DNA of 64,000 nucleotides from AWTP1-18 sp036504515 (GCA_036504515.1 DASXVA010000001.1:744001-808000), one strand, 5' to 3'. Positions 55,494-63,875 are shown, counted from the first letter of the stretch. Notes: generated from the letters alone by a model not told the origin. Made by a program: numbers and translations.

Positions 55494-55524
55494 CTGCTGC
55501 CGGCACATAGCAGCCGGGCAGCAG
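55494..55524. repeat. Fourth dyad, GC-rich, before the amt stop
   Basis: CTGCTGCC (55494-55501) pairs with GGCAGCAG (55517-55524), with adjacent GG/CC pairs after one bulge. It lies 23 bases beyond the amt 3' end. No T-run on either strand. Confidence 0.4.
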
Positions 55525-55546
55525 TCAGGATCTTTCCGATAACCCC

Positions 55547-56803
55547 TTACCAGGAACTTTCCCGTTCGGGTGTGGCGGAGATTTTGTGGATGCTCAAGTC
55601 CGCACCGTCATATTCCTCTTCCTGATCGAGGCGGATGCCGACGGTTTTCTTCAGCAGGCCGTAGATGATGAAGCCACCGACAAAGGCCGTGGTGATGCCG
55701 AGCAAAGTACCGACCAGTTGCGCCATGAGGCTGACGCCGCCCATGCCACCCAAAGCCTTGCTGCCAAAAATGCCGGCAGCGATGCCGCCCCAAGCACCGC
55801 AGAGGCCATGCAGGGGCCAGACACCGAGCACATCGTCGATCTTCCAGCGGTTCTGGGTCAGGGTGAACATCCAGACGAAAAGACCGCCCGCCAGGCCACC
55901 AACGGCCAGGGCGCCCAGAGGATGCATGATATCCGAACCGGCACAGACCGCAACCAGGCCGGCGAGGGGGCCGTTGTGCACAAAGCCGGGGTCGTTCTTG
56001 CCGGCGATCAGGGCAACCAGGGTGCCGCCAACCATGGCCATCAAGGAGTTCATGGCTACCAGGCCGGAAACCTTGTCCAGGGTTTGGGCGCTCATGACGT
56101 TGAAGCCGAACCAGCCCACCACCAGAATCCAGGCGCCAAGGGCGAGGAAGGGAATACTGGAGGGCGGGTGGGCGCCGGCGATACCGCCATCCTTGTGATA
56201 ACGACCGCGGCGTGCACCAAGATGCAGCACGGCGGCAAGGCCGATCCAGCCGCCGACAGCATGCACCACAACGGAGCCTGCAAAGTCGTGGAAGTTGGCG
56301 CCAAAGGTGGCCAGTAACCAATCCTGAATCCCGTAGGCGTTGTTCCAGGCAATGCCTTCAAAGAAGGGATAGACGAAACCGACTAAAAGAAAGGTGGCAG
56401 CCATCTGCGGGTTGAACTTGGCCCGTTCGGCAATGCCACCGGAGACGATGGCAGGAATGGCGGCCGCAAAGGTGAGCAAAAAGAAGAACTTGGTCAGCTC
56501 AAAGCCGCTTTTCTGGGCCAATTCCTCAGCGCCAGCGAAGAAGTTCACGCCGTAGGCGATGCTGTAACCGATGAAAAAGTAGGCCAAAGTTGAAACGGAA
56601 AAGTCCGTGATAATCTTGACCAGGGCATTGACCTGGTTCTTTTTGCGGACGGTACCGAGTTCAAGAAAGGCAAATCCGGCATGCATGGCCAGAATCATGA
56701 TGGCGCCGAGCAGAATGAACAATACGTCGGCGGAAGTTTTGAAGTTCTCCAATTTGGGGCTCCATGGCACAAAGAGCGTGCATCTGAGCAACAAATAGTC
56801 CAC
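55547..56803 (-). CDS. amt: Ammonium transporter Amt
   Basis: An 11-12-helix ammonium channel of 418 residues. Both pore histidines are present: FHDFAGSVVVHAVGG and LHGLCGAWGG. It begins without a clear signal peptide, at a GTG (56803) with a weak GGAA site; a later start within the first 15 codons is possible. No glnK gene is next to it, unlike the usual glnK-amtB pair, and no sigma-54 promoter of correct spacing is visible upstream. Confidence 0.9.
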   Translation of the reverse strand: MDYLLLRCTLFVPWSPKLENFKTSADVLFILLGAIMILAMHAGFAFLELGTVRKKNQVNALVKIITDFSVSTLAYFFIGYSIAYGVNFFAGAEELAQKSGFELTKFFFLLTFAAAIPAIVSGGIAERAKFNPQMAATFLLVGFVYPFFEGIAWNNAYGIQDWLLATFGANFHDFAGSVVVHAVGGWIGLAAVLHLGARRGRYHKDGGIAGAHPPSSIPFLALGAWILVVGWFGFNVMSAQTLDKVSGLVAMNSLMAMVGGTLVALIAGKNDPGFVHNGPLAGLVAVCAGSDIMHPLGALAVGGLAGGLFVWMFTLTQNRWKIDDVLGVWPLHGLCGAWGGIAAGIFGSKALGGMGGVSLMAQLVGTLLGITTAFVGGFIIYGLLKKTVGIRLDQEEEYDGADLSIHKISATPERESSW

Positions 56804-56876
56804 GGATTGGTTCCAGTTAAATCATGGAGTTATGGCGATAGCGAAATTCGGACTAGCACTCATATCGTGCCTACAA

Positions 56877-56909
56877 AAGATAAAAGCACCATAAAGGTGC
56901 TTTTATCTT
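56877..56909 (-). terminator. Rho-independent terminator of mltA
   Basis: Fourteen perfectly paired bases (AAGATAAAAGCACC with GGTGCTTTTATCTT) around ATAAA, with a following TTTTG on the minus strand. It lies 20 bases after the mltA stop in the transcribed direction and before the amt promoter. Confidence 0.8.
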
Positions 56910-56928
56910 GGGATAAATATGGGTCTGA

Positions 56929-58119
56929 TTATTTTGGTGCGTAACTTCTCGGGAACAAAATCCACATCTGTCCTTTTTGGCGCATGCGCCCAGCGTTATC
57001 CCCGGCCTCACTGCCGCTGCCCCAGTAAAAGTCGGCCCGCACCACACCGCGAATAGCCCCACCGGTATCCATGGCCAGCATCAGCCGGTTGAGGGGAGTT
57101 TCCGACAAAGGCCGCGTGGTGGCGAGCCAAACCGGTGCGCCCAGGGGGGTTGTCTTGGGGTCCACGGCAATGCTGCGTTCGGGAATCATGGGCAAGCCCA
57201 TGGCCCCGGGGGGGCCGCTACCTTCGACGGGCAACTCCCGGAAGAAGACCATGCTCGGATTGGCGTTGAGCAGTTCCTGCATGCGCAAGGGGTGGGTTTT
57301 TACCCAGCCGCGGATACCCTGCATGGAAGCCTGTTCGGCCTTGAGTTCCCCTTGGTCTATCAGCCATTTGCCGATGGAACGATAGGGATGGCCGTTCTGG
57401 TCGGCATAACCGATGCGGGTGCGGCTGCCGTCGTCCAGTTGAACCTGCCCGGAACCCTGAATTTGCAGGAAGAAGAAGTCGATGGGGTCTTCAACCCAGA
57501 GGATCGCGTCCCCCTGGCGGCGGGCTTCCTGTTTGGCCCATTCGGCGCGGGAATAGTAGGGCACCAGCTTGCGGCCTTCAACGCGACCGCGCAGACGCAG
57601 GGATTTGATTTCCGGGTACAGGTCACCCAGGTCCACGGTGATCAGGTCGGAAGGCGTGCCGAAGACCGGAACGCTGGCCCCGGCACTCTTCTGGCGACTG
57701 CCCTTGACCACGGGTTCGTAGTAGCCGGTGATGGTGCCGCTGCGGCTGCCATCGGGATTGACCAGCTGCCAGGGTTGGAAATTGGTTTCAAACCAGGCTT
57801 TCAGGTTGCCGCCTTTATCCGCACTGCGGGCTGCTGCACAGGTGGCGCTCCAGGTGTCCTGTTTGCCTAGACTGCGGCAAGTGGAAACAAAACCGTCAAA
57901 GATGGGGAGCAAGTCTTCCGGACTGGCTGAGTCCCAGCCCGGCAGGTCAGCCCAACGGGCCTCCTGGTGGGGCTTCTCGGCGGGCGGTTTGACGGGCTCA
58001 ACGGGACAGGGACAGGTGGGGGCACTGCCTGCCTGCGTTGGCACGGTGGTTTTGGGAACCAGCCCGGAACAGGCGGAAAGCAGGAGGACGGAAAGGGGAA
58101 TCAGGAGGGAACGGGACAT
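56929..58119 (-). CDS. mltA: Membrane-bound lytic murein transglycosylase A
   Basis: Outer-membrane lipoprotein of 396 residues that cleaves peptidoglycan to 1,6-anhydro products. The lipobox LLLSAC (cysteine about 17) is clear. Active-site and 3D-domain aspartates lie in LVSAMDTGGAIRGVVRADFYWGSG-type C-terminal sequence, and the double-psi barrel block GYADQNGHPYRSIGKWLI is visible. It is divergent from the small ORF/DUF815 pair. Confidence 0.94.
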   Translation of the reverse strand: MSRSLLIPLSVLLLSACSGLVPKTTVPTQAGSAPTCPCPVEPVKPPAEKPHQEARWADLPGWDSASPEDLLPIFDGFVSTCRSLGKQDTWSATCAAARSADKGGNLKAWFETNFQPWQLVNPDGSRSGTITGYYEPVVKGSRQKSAGASVPVFGTPSDLITVDLGDLYPEIKSLRLRGRVEGRKLVPYYSRAEWAKQEARRQGDAILWVEDPIDFFFLQIQGSGQVQLDDGSRTRIGYADQNGHPYRSIGKWLIDQGELKAEQASMQGIRGWVKTHPLRMQELLNANPSMVFFRELPVEGSGPPGAMGLPMIPERSIAVDPKTTPLGAPVWLATTRPLSETPLNRLMLAMDTGGAIRGVVRADFYWGSGSEAGDNAGRMRQKGQMWILFPRSYAPK

Positions 58120-58161
58120 GATCTGCTAGAGTCAGAGGCTTGCTGAATGGAGGATTATCCC

Positions 58162-58308
58162 ATGTGGGCCACCGCCATCGAGTTGGGGATTCCCGCCCTG
58201 CTGATCTTCGCCCTCTGGCGTATTTGGCCCAAGGAATCCGCCACCGAAGAAGTTGAAAACAAACCCGCTGCAGAGAAAACGAACGATCATGACGACACCC
58301 CTCGATAA
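58162..58308 (+). CDS. 48-residue single-membrane-helix protein
   Basis: A small ORF behind a strong GGAGG site (58149-58153, spacing 8). The peptide opens MWATAIELGIPALLIFALW, one membrane helix, then a soluble tail rich in Glu, Lys and Asp (KESATEEVENKPAAEKTNDHDD). Its last 20 bases overlap the start of the DUF815 ATPase in another frame, so coupling is likely. No homolog is known to me; a membrane anchor or regulator for the ATPase is inference. Confidence 0.65.
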   Translation: MWATAIELGIPALLIFALWRIWPKESATEEVENKPAAEKTNDHDDTPR

Positions 58309-59167
58309 GTTTCTGGTCCGGGCCGAATCCCTCATGGACCGGCTTGAAGTGCTGCTTCCCCCGGCGCCCAAGGTGGCCGACTGGACGGCCCCGGCTTTTC
58401 TCTGGCGCAAGCGGCAGGGTCATGGCTGGTTGGAAGCCGTGCACCAGCCCCATCGTATTCAGTTGGAGGACCTGCAAAACGTGGATTTGCAAAAGTCCCG
58501 TATTGAGCAGAACACCCGTCAGTACGTGGCCGGCAAGAGCGCCAACAATGTGCTGCTGACCGGCGCCCGTGGCACGGGCAAGTCTTCCTTAGTCAAGGGC
58601 GTGCTGCTTAAGTTCATGGATCAGGGCCTGCGCCTGATCGAAGTGGAGAAAGAGGATCTGGTAGATCTGCCACTGATTGTGGACCTGATTGCCGGTCGTC
58701 CGGAGAAATTCATTCTCTTTTGCGATGACCTTTCTTTTGAAAGCGGCGAGCCCGGCTACAAAGCCATGAAAAGCGTGCTCGACGGTTCCGTTGCCGGCAT
58801 GCCGCAAAACCTGCTGGTGTACGCCACCTCCAACCGGCGCCACCTGATGCCCGAGTCCATGCGGGAAAACCTGGAAGCCAAGCACGACGCCGATGGGGAA
58901 ATTCATCCCGGTGAAACCACGGAGGAGAAGGTTTCCCTCTCGGAGCGCTTCGGCCTCTGGCTGTCTTTTTACCCCTTCAGCCAGGACGACTATCTGGCCG
59001 CTTGTAACCATTGGCTCAAGTCTTTTGGCGTTACCCCGGAGCAGATTGCCTCCGCCCGTACCGAGGCACTGCAATGGGCCCAAGGCCGAGGTTCCCGCAG
59101 CGGCCGGGTGGCCTGGCAGTTTGCGCGGGACTACGCGGGCCACATGGGTGACGGGAGCGCTGCTTGA
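58289..59167 (+). CDS. DUF815-family AAA-like ATP-binding protein
   Basis: A 292-residue P-loop ATPase of the DUF815 group, function not established. Walker A is GARGTGKSSLVKG (about residues 95-107), Walker B-like ILFCDDLSF, and the sensor-type block LVYATSNRRHLMPE. An acidic, glycine-rich insert (HDADGEIHPGETTEEK) precedes a C-terminal helical region. It overlaps the small membrane ORF and the Nudix gene (one base, TGATG). The ATG at 58289 is preferred over one at 58253 that sits inside the small ORF. Confidence 0.88.
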   Translation: MTTPLDKFLVRAESLMDRLEVLLPPAPKVADWTAPAFLWRKRQGHGWLEAVHQPHRIQLEDLQNVDLQKSRIEQNTRQYVAGKSANNVLLTGARGTGKSSLVKGVLLKFMDQGLRLIEVEKEDLVDLPLIVDLIAGRPEKFILFCDDLSFESGEPGYKAMKSVLDGSVAGMPQNLLVYATSNRRHLMPESMRENLEAKHDADGEIHPGETTEEKVSLSERFGLWLSFYPFSQDDYLAACNHWLKSFGVTPEQIASARTEALQWAQGRGSRSGRVAWQFARDYAGHMGDGSAA

Positions 59168-60120
59168 TGAGTCGCAAGATCGTCCATGTTTCCGCTGCCG
59201 TTATTTACCGAGCTGAAGATGGAGCGGTACTGCTGGGCCAGCGTGCCCCCGGTACCTTCTATCCCGGCTATTGGGAATTCCCCGGCGGCAAGGTTGAAGT
59301 CTGCGAAACGCCGAAGGAAGCCCTCGTCCGGGAGTTGTTCGAAGAATTGGGTATCGAAGTCATGGCCGCAACACCCTGGCTGCGCCTTGAGCATGAGTAT
59401 GAACATGCCCATGTCTGCCTGCATTTTTTCAAGGTGACATCTTGGCGTGGAAAGTTGCAGGATCATGTCCATACAGGGCTGGAATGGCAGTTGCCGGATC
59501 GTTTCACCGTGAGCCCCATGCTTCCCGCCAATGGCCCCATTCTGAAAAGTCTGGGCCTGCCGGATTTTTACGCCATTACCCATGCCGGAGAAATCGGCGA
59601 AAAAGCCCAGCTGGATGCCCTGCAAGCAGCCCTGAAAAACGGCCTCAAGCTGGTACAAATCCGCGAACCGGATTTGGCTCCCGGTAGCCGGGCTCCCTTT
59701 GCTGCCCGCGTGGTCGCCCTGTGCCACGAATACGGCGCCCGGGTTTTGGTGAATGGCGACGAGGCCCTGGCCCGGCAATCCGGTGCCGACGGGATACACC
59801 TCAACGCAAGACAACTCATGGCCCTGGAGCAAAAGCCGGACTTCCCCTGGGTTGCCGCTTCGTGCCACAACCGGGAAGAACTGCTCAAGGCCGCAGGCTT
59901 GGGGTTGGATTTTGCTGTTCTGGGGGCGGTAAAGGAAACGGCCAGTCACCCCGGACGAGCAGGACTGGGTTGGGATGTCGCGGCTGATTTGATACCGACC
60001 AGCCTGCCGGTTTACCTTATTGGCGGCTTGACCCCGAGTGATTTGGAAACAGCGAAGGCAAAGGGCGCGCAAGGGATAGCGGCGATACGGGCCGCTTGGG
60101 ATGGAGCCGTATCTCGGTAA
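59167..60120 (+). CDS. MutT-type Nudix hydrolase fused to a ThiE-like domain
   Basis: A 317-residue fusion. Residues about 1-130 form a MutT pyrophosphohydrolase with a complete Nudix box (GGKVEVCETPKEALVRELFEELG), likely hydrolysing 8-oxo-dGTP. Residues about 140-317 form a TIM-barrel of the ThiE/TenI type (LVQIREPD, DGIHLNARQ, GGLTPSDL). The phosphate-binding pattern differs from true ThiE, so thiamine synthesis is uncertain. This fusion is common in beta- and gammaproteobacteria; it sits two genes from mltA in the DUF815 group. Confidence 0.9.
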   Translation: MSRKIVHVSAAVIYRAEDGAVLLGQRAPGTFYPGYWEFPGGKVEVCETPKEALVRELFEELGIEVMAATPWLRLEHEYEHAHVCLHFFKVTSWRGKLQDHVHTGLEWQLPDRFTVSPMLPANGPILKSLGLPDFYAITHAGEIGEKAQLDALQAALKNGLKLVQIREPDLAPGSRAPFAARVVALCHEYGARVLVNGDEALARQSGADGIHLNARQLMALEQKPDFPWVAASCHNREELLKAAGLGLDFAVLGAVKETASHPGRAGLGWDVAADLIPTSLPVYLIGGLTPSDLETAKAKGAQGIAAIRAAWDGAVSR

Positions 60121-60136
60121 GTGTAGAGAAAAACGG

Positions 60137-61309
60137 TTAGTTGTTACGAGAGACGTTGGATGTGTAATTGGCCGGGAAAAAGTTCAGTGGTTTGAGCCGT
60201 TCCATACGTAACTTTGACACCGTATCCAAGGTGACCGATACGCAAAAGGCAAGGCTTGTGGGGCCGCCAGTAGTCAGCCCAATCAGGCGGCCATCGTCAT
60301 CGACCAGCGGACCACCTGAAACACCGTGATCACAGTAGTTGCTGGTGACCATAAACTTCTGCCCAAAACGATTGCTCCAGCCGATGACTTCACCTTGGGA
60401 GCCAGTGAGTTGTCCTTTGGCAAAACCCAGATTGTGAGTATGGGCGCCAAGGCTAGTTGGGGATTGAAGGGCAACGGTTGCGATGGTTCCCGTCAGCCCA
60501 GGCGCTTTTACCAGGCAGGCATCTTCATGGTCCAGCCAGGCAACCTCAGTAATTTCGTTTGCTTCTTGCGTAACGGAGTTGATTGCCCGTATTGGGCCAT
60601 GATTCGCGTTGCTGGCAATAACGTGGCAGTTGGTAAGTAATTGCTCCTTGTCTACCAAAATGCCTGTTCCTAATCCTCTGCTGCCAACGATTTTGTACAC
60701 GGACCAGACCAGTTTTTTCAGGAGGACTGCGTCTTCGGAATCAATTTCAATACTGTAGATTTTTGCTGGGCTCGGTGGTTTTACGTTCTGTAAGGGTACG
60801 CTGGAACTGCCACTGGGCGTTGTAGTGATGGTGAAATCGGCAGTTGAAGATGCTGGGCTCTCATTTTCTGACTGCGTGACTTCTTCCACATCAGCGACAG
60901 CATGACTCGGAGGAGGCGTGCTTGACGATAATTTTTGTTGCCATTGCCAAGTGCCTGCACCTATTGCTACTGCTAGTAAGGCAATGGGCAATCCCTTGTT
61001 TTTGCGCGGCACTGCTTCGTATTCAACCATATTGATGGTGAGAGGAGCGTTGGCATGATCGGTAGCGATTGACTCATCGTAACGGGTTCGTTTATCGGGA
61101 CTAGTCAGGACTTCTTTGGCGTGCTGGATGAAGGTGAATTGATTGCGGACCTCTTCCTGCAATTGTTCGCGGCTGGTATTCGGAGGTAGCGGTTGCAGAA
61201 GACTCATTGCGAGTTCATTTTTCCGCTTTCCCCATGCAATGATGATTTCTTCCTGGGTGGTAGAGGAGGCAACTCCAAGTACTTCATAGAGATTCTTCTT
61301 GCTGCCCAT
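60137..61309 (-). CDS. J-like domain / membrane / trypsin-like serine protease fusion
   Basis: A 390-residue protein in three parts. Residues about 5-80 resemble a J-domain (LYEVLGVASSTTQEEI ... HAKEVLTSPDKRTRYDES) but the HPD tripeptide is absent: the loop reads ELAMSLLQPLPPN. Residues 107-119 form a membrane segment (PIALLAVAIGAG). After a Ser/Pro-rich linker, residues about 200-375 form a trypsin-like domain with all three catalytic residues: His in LLTNCHV (229), Asp in DHEDACLV (263) and Ser in GVSGGPL (331). A GTG at 61315 could start two codons earlier. The gene is more A/T-rich than its surroundings. Confidence 0.75.
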   Translation of the reverse strand: MGSKKNLYEVLGVASSTTQEEIIIAWGKRKNELAMSLLQPLPPNTSREQLQEEVRNQFTFIQHAKEVLTSPDKRTRYDESIATDHANAPLTINMVEYEAVPRKNKGLPIALLAVAIGAGTWQWQQKLSSSTPPPSHAVADVEEVTQSENESPASSTADFTITTTPSGSSSVPLQNVKPPSPAKIYSIEIDSEDAVLLKKLVWSVYKIVGSRGLGTGILVDKEQLLTNCHVIASNANHGPIRAINSVTQEANEITEVAWLDHEDACLVKAPGLTGTIATVALQSPTSLGAHTHNLGFAKGQLTGSQGEVIGWSNRFGQKFMVTSNYCDHGVSGGPLVDDDGRLIGLTTGGPTSLAFCVSVTLDTVSKLRMERLKPLNFFPANYTSNVSRNN

Positions 61310-61510
61310 GGCCACTATTTACCCAAAAGGAATAATTTGGCATGGTACCGGCTAATTTCCTATCGGAATGTGAAAAATGTCTGACTTTGTCTTTCATGGC
61401 AGCCGTGGTACAGTCGCCATCCCTTCGATGCTGCCTCAGTCAGCGCATCGTCCCCGAAAGCGAATTTCCGCTTCTCTGGTAGTACCTCAACGGATTCACC
61501 GCCCGGACTG

Positions 61511-61528
61511 ACCTGCAGCCTTGCAGGT
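61511..61528 (+). other. Small hairpin in the rhlE leader
   Basis: ACCTGCA and TGCAGGT pair around GCCT, about 10 bases before the AGGAG ribosome site (61539-61543). It could tune translation of the helicase, whose leader of over 150 bases is unusually long here; this is inference. Confidence 0.4.
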
Positions 61529-61551
61529 GGTCGGCTCCAGGAGTTTTTCAC

Positions 61552-62895
61552 ATGCTGTTCACTGATCTCGGCCTTTCCGCCGGGCTTCTGCGCGCCATTG
61601 GCGAGCAGGGCTACGACACGCCTACCCCCATTCAGGCCCAGGCAATTCCCCATGTATTGGCTGGTAGCGATCTCGAAGCGCTGGCCCAGACCGGCACCGG
61701 CAAGACCGCTGCCTTCGTTCTCCCCATTCTGCAAAAGCTCACCAGCCAGGCCGATGGCGTTTCCCGCAATCGTCCCCGGGCTCTGATTTTGGTGCCTACC
61801 CGCGAACTCGCTGCCCAGGTGCAGGAAAGTGTTCGTAACTATGGCAAGCACGTTGCCATCCGCAGCTTGGCCATTTTTGGTGGCGTCGGCATGCAACCCC
61901 AGGTCACCGTGCTGCGCCGTGGCGTGGATGTGATCGTTGCCACCCCCGGCCGGTTGCTGGACCACATCACCCAGCGCACCATCGACCTCGGTGCTGTTCA
62001 GACTTTGGTGCTGGATGAAGCGGACCGCATGCTGGACATGGGCTTCATCCGCGACATCCGCAAGATCATCGAACGCTTGCCCAAACAGCGGCAGAACCTG
62101 ATGTTCTCCGCCACCTTTGCCCCCGAAGTGCGAGAACTGGCTCACACCGTACTGCGCAATCCCCAATTGGTGGAAGTGGCCCGTCGCAATACGGCCGCCG
62201 AAACCGTGACCCAGAGCGTGATTGCAGTGGACAAGGAAAAGAAGCGCGAACTGCTGCTGCATCTTTTCGAGAACCACGGCTGGCACCAGACCCTGATTTT
62301 CACCCGTACCAAGCACGGTGCCGACGCTCTTTCCCGCAAGCTTGACCAAGCCGGCGTCCGTTCTGCCGCCATCCATGGCGATAAGACACAAGGCGCACGT
62401 ACCCGAGCCCTGGCTGACTTCAAGAGCGGCAAGTTGGCGGCCCTGGTGGCAACCGACATTGCTGCCCGTGGTATCGACATTGACCAGTTGCCCCGGGTGG
62501 TGAATTTTGAATTGCCCAATGTGCCAGAGGATTACGTGCACCGTATCGGCCGTACCGGTCGCGCCGGTGCCGAAGGAGAAGCCTTGTCCTTGGTTTCCCA
62601 TGATGAACGTATCCAGTTGCGCGATATCGAGCGCCTGCTCAAGAAGAATTTCGACCAACAGGTAATGGTGGGTTTTGAACCCAGCGCAGCCCCTCGCCCC
62701 GCAGCCCCTGCCGGTCGTCGCCCGCAGCAAGCGCGCCCTCCCCGGCGTGATGGTGCTGCTCCGGCCAAACCCCGTACGGGTAATGGTGGTAGTCGTAGCG
62801 CTGGTACAGGCGGCCAAGGTGGTCGGGATGGTAATCGCAGCGACGGCAACCGGACTAATGCAAGCGGTCATCGCAGCGGGCAGCGCCACTACTAA
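61552..62895 (+). CDS. rhlE: DEAD-box ATP-dependent RNA helicase RhlE
   Basis: A 447-residue RNA helicase. The Q motif TPIQAQAIP, Walker A AQTGTGKT, DEAD (LVLDEADRM), SAT, and the helicase-C blocks ARGIDIDQLP and HRIGRTGRAG are all seen. The last 75 residues are Arg/Gly/Ala/Pro-rich (RPQQARPPRRDG to GQRHY), a typical RNA-binding tail. It acts in rRNA maturation and cold response. A terminator follows. Confidence 0.95.
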   Translation: MLFTDLGLSAGLLRAIGEQGYDTPTPIQAQAIPHVLAGSDLEALAQTGTGKTAAFVLPILQKLTSQADGVSRNRPRALILVPTRELAAQVQESVRNYGKHVAIRSLAIFGGVGMQPQVTVLRRGVDVIVATPGRLLDHITQRTIDLGAVQTLVLDEADRMLDMGFIRDIRKIIERLPKQRQNLMFSATFAPEVRELAHTVLRNPQLVEVARRNTAAETVTQSVIAVDKEKKRELLLHLFENHGWHQTLIFTRTKHGADALSRKLDQAGVRSAAIHGDKTQGARTRALADFKSGKLAALVATDIAARGIDIDQLPRVVNFELPNVPEDYVHRIGRTGRAGAEGEALSLVSHDERIQLRDIERLLKKNFDQQVMVGFEPSAAPRPAAPAGRRPQQARPPRRDGAAPAKPRTGNGGSRSAGTGGQGGRDGNRSDGNRTNASGHRSGQRHY

Positions 62896-62914
62896 GGCGG
62901 TGTAGTTGTTCGAT

Positions 62915-62946
62915 AAAAAGGGAAGGCAATCTGCCTTCCCTTTTTT
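62915..62946 (+). terminator. Rho-independent terminator of rhlE
   Basis: AAAAAGGGAAGGCA pairs with TGCCTTCCCTTTTT across ATC (14 bp), and the run of six T follows within the second arm. It lies 20 bases after the stop codon. Confidence 0.95.
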
Positions 62947-63096
62947 CTTGCCCTGGCCTTAATGGGTAGCTTGATTTTTATGCATTTGGATTGCTAATTG
63001 CCTTTGCGAGAAGACGCAAAAAAGATCGACAGTCATCTTTCAAAAAACTTTCAAAATCGCCCGTAGTACCTAAATTTTTCACGCTTGCGCCGCGTT

Positions 63097-63110
63097 TGAT
63101 CCAGATCAGT
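63097..63110. promoter_or_regulatory. Candidate FNR/Anr-type site before satP
   Basis: TTGAT-CCAG-ATCAG matches the TTGAT-N4-ATCAA consensus in 9 of the 10 defined bases. It ends 64 bases before the satP ATG. Oxygen-sensing control of acetate uptake would suit a respiratory Rhodocyclales-type organism. CRP-type recognition cannot be excluded. Confidence 0.5.
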
Positions 63111-63174
63111 TTCCTCTTTGCTTGTCCATGAAAAATGCGCCCCTTGTTGATTAAACAATTAAGGGAAGAACGTT

Positions 63175-63810
63175 ATGCAACAGCAACAACCCCAGCAGTT
63201 GGAAACCAAGATCGTAATGTCGGATCCCACAGCTCTCGGCGTCTTCGGCTTGTCCATGGTCACTTTTGTCGCTGCATCCGCCAAGATGGGCTGGACTACT
63301 GGCGTTACTTATCTCATTCCCTGGGCATTGTTCCTGGGGTCTCTTGCCCAGCTGTGGGCGTCGACCATCGACTTCAAAAAGAACAATTACTTCGGCGCGA
63401 TTGTGTTGGGTGCCTATGGTCTGTTCTGGGTTGCCGTAGCCATGCACTGGGCGATCAGTCTAGGTTGGCTTGGCCCTATTGACCCTGCCAAGGCCGATCC
63501 CCGGCAGTTGGGCTTCGCCTGTTTCGGCTATTTCATTTTCTCGATCTTCATCATGATCGCCGCCTTCGAGGCCAACAAGGTATTTGCTGCGATCCTGGTG
63601 CTGATCAACGTACTGCTACCTTCCCTGGGCTTGTCGATTCTGGGCATCAATGCTCCCCTCTTTGGCAGTTTGGCCGCGGGTTCAGAACTGGGTATTTCCC
63701 TCCTGGGTTTCTATGCGGCCGGTGCGGTATTCCTCAACAGCTACTTTGGTCGGGTGATCCTGCCTTTGGGCGCTCCGCTTGGTCTGATCAAAAAAGGACC
63801 TGCAAAGTAA
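63175..63810 (+). CDS. satP: Acetate/succinate transporter, GPR1/FUN34/YaaH family
   Basis: A 211-residue membrane protein with about six helices. Family marks are the N-terminal DPTALGVFGLSMVTFVAA (the NPA/LGL-like block) and the ALFLGSLAQLWASTIDFKKNNYFGA segment. It takes up acetate with protons. It begins with a Gln-rich stretch (MQQQQPQQ). A possible FNR-type site precedes it and a strong terminator follows. Confidence 0.93.
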   Translation: MQQQQPQQLETKIVMSDPTALGVFGLSMVTFVAASAKMGWTTGVTYLIPWALFLGSLAQLWASTIDFKKNNYFGAIVLGAYGLFWVAVAMHWAISLGWLGPIDPAKADPRQLGFACFGYFIFSIFIMIAAFEANKVFAAILVLINVLLPSLGLSILGINAPLFGSLAAGSELGISLLGFYAAGAVFLNSYFGRVILPLGAPLGLIKKGPAK

Positions 63811-63826
63811 TTTGGCAGACATCAAA

Positions 63827-63861
63827 TAAAAAGGGCCGGGAGATTCTCCCGGCCCTTTTTA
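63827..63861. terminator. Terminator after satP
   Basis: AAAAAGGGCCGGGA (63828-63841) pairs with TCCCGGCCCTTTTT (63847-63860), 14 bp with a five-base loop, plus an outer T-A pair. A-tract and T-tract on the two sides let it serve both satP and the minus-strand gene ending at 63876. Confidence 0.95.
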
Positions 63862-63875
63862 TTTCTTGAAGGAAA

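Noticed and set aside
55410..55625. 71-codon open frame in the emrB-amt gap
   Set aside because: No ribosome site, overlaps the amt 3' end on the opposite strand and covers palindromic sequence.
56804..56876. Sigma-54 promoter for amt
   Set aside because: A GGCAC and a TGC element exist, but they are separated by 12 bases rather than the 10 needed between GG and GC.
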